Assembly (NCBI GenBank): GCA_030432455.1
Contig: JAUIHC010000119.1
Coordinates: 1 to 8,186 of the forward strand
Source: Phycisphaerae bacterium
GTDB taxonomy: Bacteria; Planctomycetota; Phycisphaerae; Phycisphaerales; SM1A02
Length of the DNA: 8,186 nucleotides
Reading direction: 5' to 3'
The notes beneath the pieces were generated by a model. That model saw only the letters and a program-made list of their open reading frames with translations, was not told the origin of the DNA and made no database searches. Position numbers and translations under genes: made by a program. This document shows, one piece after another, positions 6,201 to 8,186 of this stretch (its first letter is position 1; the number at the start of each line of letters is the position of its first letter).

Positions 6201-7156
6201 ATCCGATCTGCTGCTCCGATCGCTGGGACTCGTTCTGCGTGTCGCTCGCGCAGGATCGGTGCCGCCGTGGCTGCGGCATCGAGTCCGCGGGGCCGTGCTT
6301 CTTCCCGCACCTCAGCCCCGGCTGCAGCGACGGCGAGTGCTGCACCACGGTCTGCGATGCGAGCGACGGCGGCGACCCGTTCTGCTGTCAGGTCATCTGG
6401 GACGGGACCTGTGCGGAGATCGCCCTCGATCTCTGCGACGCTCCCGAGTGCGGCGACTTCCCCGCAGGCGACTGCTGCGAGGCGAACTTCTCGCCCGGCT
6501 GCAACGACAAGCGATGCTGCAACTCGGTCTGCGCGACCGATTCGTTCTGCTGCGACGTGACCTGGGATCTCGACTGCGTGCGGCTCGCCCGGCAGGATCC
6601 ACGATGTGCCTGCGGCGCCACCTGGGACTGCGGCGATCCGTGCGCCGGAGAGTGCTGCGAGGCCAACTTCACGCCGAAGTGCAACGACGCCACCTGCTGC
6701 AACGCGGTGTGTGACGCCGACTCCTACTGCTGCGACGTCGAGTGGGACGTGGTCTGCGCCACCACCGCCCTGCAGACAAACGGCTGCACCGGCCCCGACG
6801 AGGCGTGCCCGGCGCCGCAGTGCGGAGACGAGGATGCGGGCGACTGCTGCTTCGCCAACGGAACGCCCTCGTGCAACGATCAGACCTGCTGCGACCGGAT
6901 CTGCCTTTCCGACCCGGTGTGCTGCGAGGCGTCGTGGGATGCGATCTGTGCCGCGGCCGCCGCGACGGAGTGCGACGTGTGCACGGGCGGACTCGACTGC
7001 GGCGATCCGGATGCGGGCGCGTGCACCACGCCCAACGACACGCCGTTCTGCAACGATGAGACGTGCTGCAATCTCGTGTGCGAGATCGAGTACTTCTGCT
7101 GCGTCGGCAACTGGGACGAGTACTGCGCGGCGCTCGCGGAGTCGATCTGCCCCTGA
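3224..7156 (+). CDS. Giant secreted cysteine-rich repeat protein with N-terminal dockerin-like EF-hands
   Basis: I do not recognise a named family for the main repeat. Seen: 1310 residues in three zones. Residues 1-50 are a signal-peptide-like leader: an Arg-rich stretch, a hydrophobic core at 28-42 and an A-M-G site near 49. Residues 68-130 hold two EF-hand loops of dockerin type. Residues 134-1309 are about 19 tandem units of roughly 45-60 residues. A typical unit begins CGD-x2-AG-x-C, continues through x-P-x-C-x-D-x2-CC, then V-C-x2-D-x2-CC, then WD-x2-C, and ends A-x3-C. W-D-x-x-C is present in all 19 units. About 195 residues are Cys by hand count, and I see only five Lys after residue 134. 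There is no membrane anchor or sorting tail; the chain ends one residue after the last unit. Inference: it is exported, calcium-binding and heavily disulfide-bonded, perhaps a surface, coat or matrix protein. Similar CC/WD-rich hypothetical proteins occur, as far as I recall, in planctomycetes and myxobacteria; this is unverified. The exact start (3224, 3230 or 3236) is open. Confidence 0.93.
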   Translation: MLVTMPQTSPSARRRNRLFAADGRLWHVWTVTVLAMICGLVVPDQSAMGQLGSASATKPRKAAQGVSCGQCTGDLNDDGLLNELDVMVFDIYRAGFPQNLCADFDGDGEVAENDRQFLNLLIFNAAGGACNEACGVVDRSCFVEGEPGADDSQGCSDPRCCTVVCETDPLCCTVLWDAGCVLIADNICRPLEPDTRPDAGNCLCEHEFRPPALDCVYRQDWQNYPGCSDIRCSVLVCNIDPACCRTDWDADCIAIARRHCQEPCTNELLRVAVCAEDPTCCGEYDEATGQYVGNWDAECTALAALIILNEPGLQIQTFPSNGLLCDPVGDGPRPIDDQLDAVQGLLCIINNAWCAPAGDAAFNEDVADCLSVIERNYPACVTLFADGLWDAACAQIADQLCRWPDPNDIGLGDCLRVHEGGGCDDGYCTSQVCELDPACCAADWDEACVELAAIRCTLVPSPASGRADVTVVGGTQVRDADRFGCGSSTAGPCCYENFNAYCDDPACCQLVCSYDAYCCDVRWDEHCAQLATDGCTLLADRCTCGPKLVQFGPPGRSCFEPRALEAQWLTGCADGECCNSVCYIDPFCCEVRWDDICAEGALQVCVEICYDQFGAPVPCYPTCGDIFAGSCYVEHESAGCDDLQCCQNVCAIDPACCETAWDLECVELAQVSCNECGDIYAGSCLAPNTTPACADAVCCNAVCDIDPFCCTDRWDSACASGALGLAECAAADSCGSPSARGCYIASITPGCSDGVCCKTICEDYDSWCCEVRWDAICAQQAFSFCDPPLAGGTRDPCDVRHSTPGCNDPQCASAICAIAGFEYCCLNRWDTDCVQAANALCVGLYECPGPGDCEKAHATPLCDDPSCCNAVCTYDPTCCRIEWDTECAALAIATCREPSGSDWPCPCEGDCFTARDADDPRPGCDDGSCCAVVCRIDELCCTENWDESCANIASFYCGSDPTCGASSAGSCLELSETPFCDDAQCCTAVCTIDPICCSDRWDSFCVSLAQDRCRRGCGIESAGPCFFPHLSPGCSDGECCTTVCDASDGGDPFCCQVIWDGTCAEIALDLCDAPECGDFPAGDCCEANFSPGCNDKRCCNSVCATDSFCCDVTWDLDCVRLARQDPRCACGATWDCGDPCAGECCEANFTPKCNDATCCNAVCDADSYCCDVEWDVVCATTALQTNGCTGPDEACPAPQCGDEDAGDCCFANGTPSCNDQTCCDRICLSDPVCCEASWDAICAAAAATECDVCTGGLDCGDPDAGACTTPNDTPFCNDETCCNLVCEIEYFCCVGNWDEYCAALAESICP
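3296..3373 (+). other. Signal peptide hydrophobic core and likely cleavage region
   Basis: Residues 25-50 of the repeat protein follow a basic stretch (RRRNR at 13-17) and contain the hydrophobic run VWTVTVLAMICGLVV (28-42). The A-M-G at 47-49 fits a signal peptidase I site before Gln50. The Cys at 38 lacks a lipobox, so a lipoprotein is unlikely. Heavy Cys content downstream agrees with export to an oxidising compartment. Confidence 0.7.
3425..3613 (+). other. Dockerin-like pair of EF-hand calcium loops
   Basis: Residues 68-130 begin with CGQC and end with GGAC. The first loop, GDLNDDGLLNELD, places ligands at D74, N76, D78, L80 (backbone), N82 and D85; the second, ADFDGDGEVAEND, at D103, D105, D107, E109, A111 and D114, both with 1-3-5-7-9-12 spacing. 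Known: type I dockerins have two such loops and usually bind calcium and a cohesin. A related Cys-flanked form is common at the C-terminus of secreted Phycisphaerae proteins. Here it is N-terminal, directly after the signal peptide. Calcium binding is well supported; a cohesin partner is not shown. Confidence 0.75.
4013..4426 (+). repeat. Two degenerate, interrupted units within the array
   Basis: Unit 3 (residues 264-299) keeps one vicinal CC at 280-281 and N-WDAEC at 294-299, but carries an insertion between them and lacks the first half of the unit. Unit 4 (325-401) keeps only GLWDAAC with the closing A-x3-C and has four widely spaced cysteines in place of the CC pairs. The frame is open throughout, so this is divergence within a working gene, not a broken gene. 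Confidence 0.7.
6449..6787 (+). repeat. Most similar neighbouring units (16 and 17)
   Basis: Both units are 53 residues long and share 32 identical positions by hand alignment, including CCEANF and CCDV-x-WD. Unit 18 shares the CC at the second cysteine position. They probably arose from a later duplication than the other units. Confidence 0.65.
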
Positions 7157-7169
7157 GCCCCGCGGGCGA

Positions 7170-8186
7170 TCAGGTCGGGACGAGCGGGATCCCGGTCTCG
7201 ACGCTCCAGAGCCCGAGATTCGCCAGCGGCCACGCCGTCAGGGCGTCCTGGGGGCGGTTGGAGGCGATGGTGGGAATCGTGGCCACCAACGGCCGCAGAG
7301 CCTCCCGGACCTCGGATGATCCGAGCATCCCGTCCGCCCATGTCGCGAACGGCGTGGGGAAGCTCGCCTTCGGCCGCCCGACGATCTCGCCGGGCAGTCG
7401 CGTGCGGAACGCCCGGCGGAGGGTGATCTTCGTGGTCTCGCCGTCGGCGTCCCCCGGTGTGGTCCGGAAGAGGTCCTCGGTCGCGATCCGGGCGACGGTT
7501 TCAGCGACCCGGCGATCGGCGAACGGTGGTCGGGCCTCGACCGAGGAGAGCATCGCGGCCTGATTGAGTCGGCCGAGCAGCCCCGCGAGGTTGATCTCCT
7601 GCAGCCAGCGGAGATAGGTCCGTGGGTCGGCGGCGGAGCCTGCGGACGCGAGGGAGGCGATGGTCTCCTGAAGGAGTCGGCCCGGATCGAGCGCCCCGGC
7701 CCAGTCGGGGTGAAGCAGCGCGATCTGCCTGCTGGGGGCGATCCACGCGATGGTCTCCATCAGGGTCGCGGCGGCGGCCTCGGTCGATGGCGAGGTCGAA
7801 GCGATCGCGGTCGCCACCTGCAGCACCGGTTCGTAGCCACCGAGGAGCTCGTCGGCCCCCTCCCCGCTCAGGGCCACCTTGATGCCGGCCCGCGACACAC
7901 CCTCGGTGAGGGCCTGGATCGCGATCTCGTTCGGGGTGCCGAGCGGGACGCCGAGGGTGGCGACCATCCGTCTCCAGCGGTCCAGCGGAGAGCCACCCGT
8001 CGTCGGATCGATCTCCGTGTGTCGGAGTCCCAGCCGGGTCGCCAGCAGGCGGGCGGCGGCCCGATCCTCGTCCGTCTCGCCGTCGCCGCCGATCGCGGTG
8101 AAGGTGCGGACGTCAGGGATCCGCTCGTGGACGAGCGTCGAGATGACGGCGCTGTCGAGGCCGCCCGAGAGCAGGGTGCAGACCTC
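7170..8186 (-). CDS. Asparagine-synthase-type amidotransferase, C-terminal synthetase domain, cut by window edge
   Basis: Seen: 338 codons, open to the right edge, so the N-terminal glutaminase domain is outside the window. The ATP-pyrophosphatase loop LLSGGLDSAV is at visible residues 5-14 (near 8145-8174). The second signature, ALSGEGADELLGGY, is at 105-118. SSVEARPPFADRRV in the middle and RTRLPGEIVGRPKASFPTP near the end match the usual order and spacing in AsnB proteins. Known: these enzymes adenylate a carboxylate, normally aspartate, and transfer ammonia from glutamine. The family also includes paralogues that act in surface polysaccharide or secondary metabolite clusters, so without the N-terminus and genome context I do not assign asnB itself. 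The gene converges on the cysteine-rich repeat gene, with 13 bases between stop codons and no clear shared terminator. Whether the glutaminase Cys is present cannot be seen. Confidence 0.9.
   Translation of the reverse strand, partial: EVCTLLSGGLDSAVISTLVHERIPDVRTFTAIGGDGETDEDRAAARLLATRLGLRHTEIDPTTGGSPLDRWRRMVATLGVPLGTPNEIAIQALTEGVSRAGIKVALSGEGADELLGGYEPVLQVATAIASTSPSTEAAAATLMETIAWIAPSRQIALLHPDWAGALDPGRLLQETIASLASAGSAADPRTYLRWLQEINLAGLLGRLNQAAMLSSVEARPPFADRRVAETVARIATEDLFRTTPGDADGETTKITLRRAFRTRLPGEIVGRPKASFPTPFATWADGMLGSSEVREALRPLVATIPTIASNRPQDALTAWPLANLGLWSVETGIPLVPT

Larger units (their letters stand above)
3623..7150 (+). repeat. Tandem array of about 19 cysteine-rich protein repeats
   Basis: Unit positions in the window: 1, 3623-3787; 2, 3827-4003; 3 (degenerate), 4013-4120; 4 (degenerate), 4196-4426; 5, 4463-4591; 6, 4676-4828; 7, 4853-5038; 8, 5090-5242; 9, 5249-5407; 10, 5423-5578; 11, 5612-5746; 12, 5762-5908; 13, 5936-6094; 14, 6110-6262; 15, 6272-6436; 16, 6449-6607; 17, 6629-6787; 18, 6821-6973; 19, 6998-7150. 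The standard unit has ten cysteines (C1 to C10), with C4-C5 and C7-C8 as neighbours. Linkers are short in the C-terminal half and longer and more varied in the N-terminal half. Units 8, 9 and 14-19 are the most regular. The repeats are diverged at DNA level, so this is an old array, not a recent expansion. Confidence 0.92.

Noticed and set aside
2912..6310. Antisense open frame of 1132 codons opposite the cysteine-rich gene
   Set aside because: It is in exact codon register with the sense gene, so a stop would need the sense codons TTA, CTA or TCA, all rare in this GC-rich DNA. Its translation is Ala/Arg/Val-rich with no domain, and the sense strand has a clear protein.
3623..7150. Direct DNA repeats suggesting a CRISPR or recent tandem expansion
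   Set aside because: The periodicity is at protein level with variable unit length and diverged DNA, inside one intact reading frame; there are no identical repeats with unique spacers.
7141..7180. Bidirectional terminator between the two convergent stops
   Set aside because: Only 13 bases separate the stop codons, and I see no stable hairpin with a T-run on either strand.

Overview
This GC-rich window looks like chromosomal DNA of a planctomycete, most likely a member of the Phycisphaerae. That placement is an inference. It rests on the base composition, a small zinc-ribbon protein of a type common in that group, and a very large secreted cysteine-rich protein that carries a dockerin-like EF-hand pair. 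No rRNA or other marker gene is present, and I found no tRNA, CRISPR array, insertion sequence or integrase.

Layout from left to right. On the minus strand lie the N-terminal part of a HemW-type radical SAM protein (1-469, running off the left edge) and, upstream of it in the same direction, a 64-residue zinc-ribbon protein (523-717). A 158-base divergent spacer separates these from a plus-strand pair: purA (876-2216, adenylosuccinate synthetase) and uppS (2247-3023, isoprenyl/undecaprenyl diphosphate synthase). The pair is 30 bases apart and uppS has an excellent Shine-Dalgarno site, so they probably share a transcript. A 200-base noncoding gap holds two inverted repeats and a good -10 box. 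It leads into one 1310-codon gene (3224-7156). On the minus strand, converging with that gene and only 13 bases from its stop, is the C-terminal synthetase part of an asparagine-synthase-type protein (7170-8186, running off the right edge).

Four genes are housekeeping or metabolic: HemW (heme delivery), PurA (AMP synthesis), UppS (lipid carrier for cell-wall building) and the asparagine-synthase-like amidotransferase. They share no obvious pathway.

The unusual item is the 1310-residue protein. It has a signal-peptide-like N-terminus, then an N-terminal pair of calcium-binding EF-hand loops, then about 19 tandem cysteine-rich units that fill the rest of the chain. Each clear unit has about 10 cysteines, including two vicinal CC pairs, and a W-D-x-x-C motif kept in all 19 units. 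About 195 of 1310 residues are Cys by hand count. I do not recognise a named domain for this repeat. It is best read as a secreted, disulfide-rich, calcium-binding structural or surface protein of unknown function.
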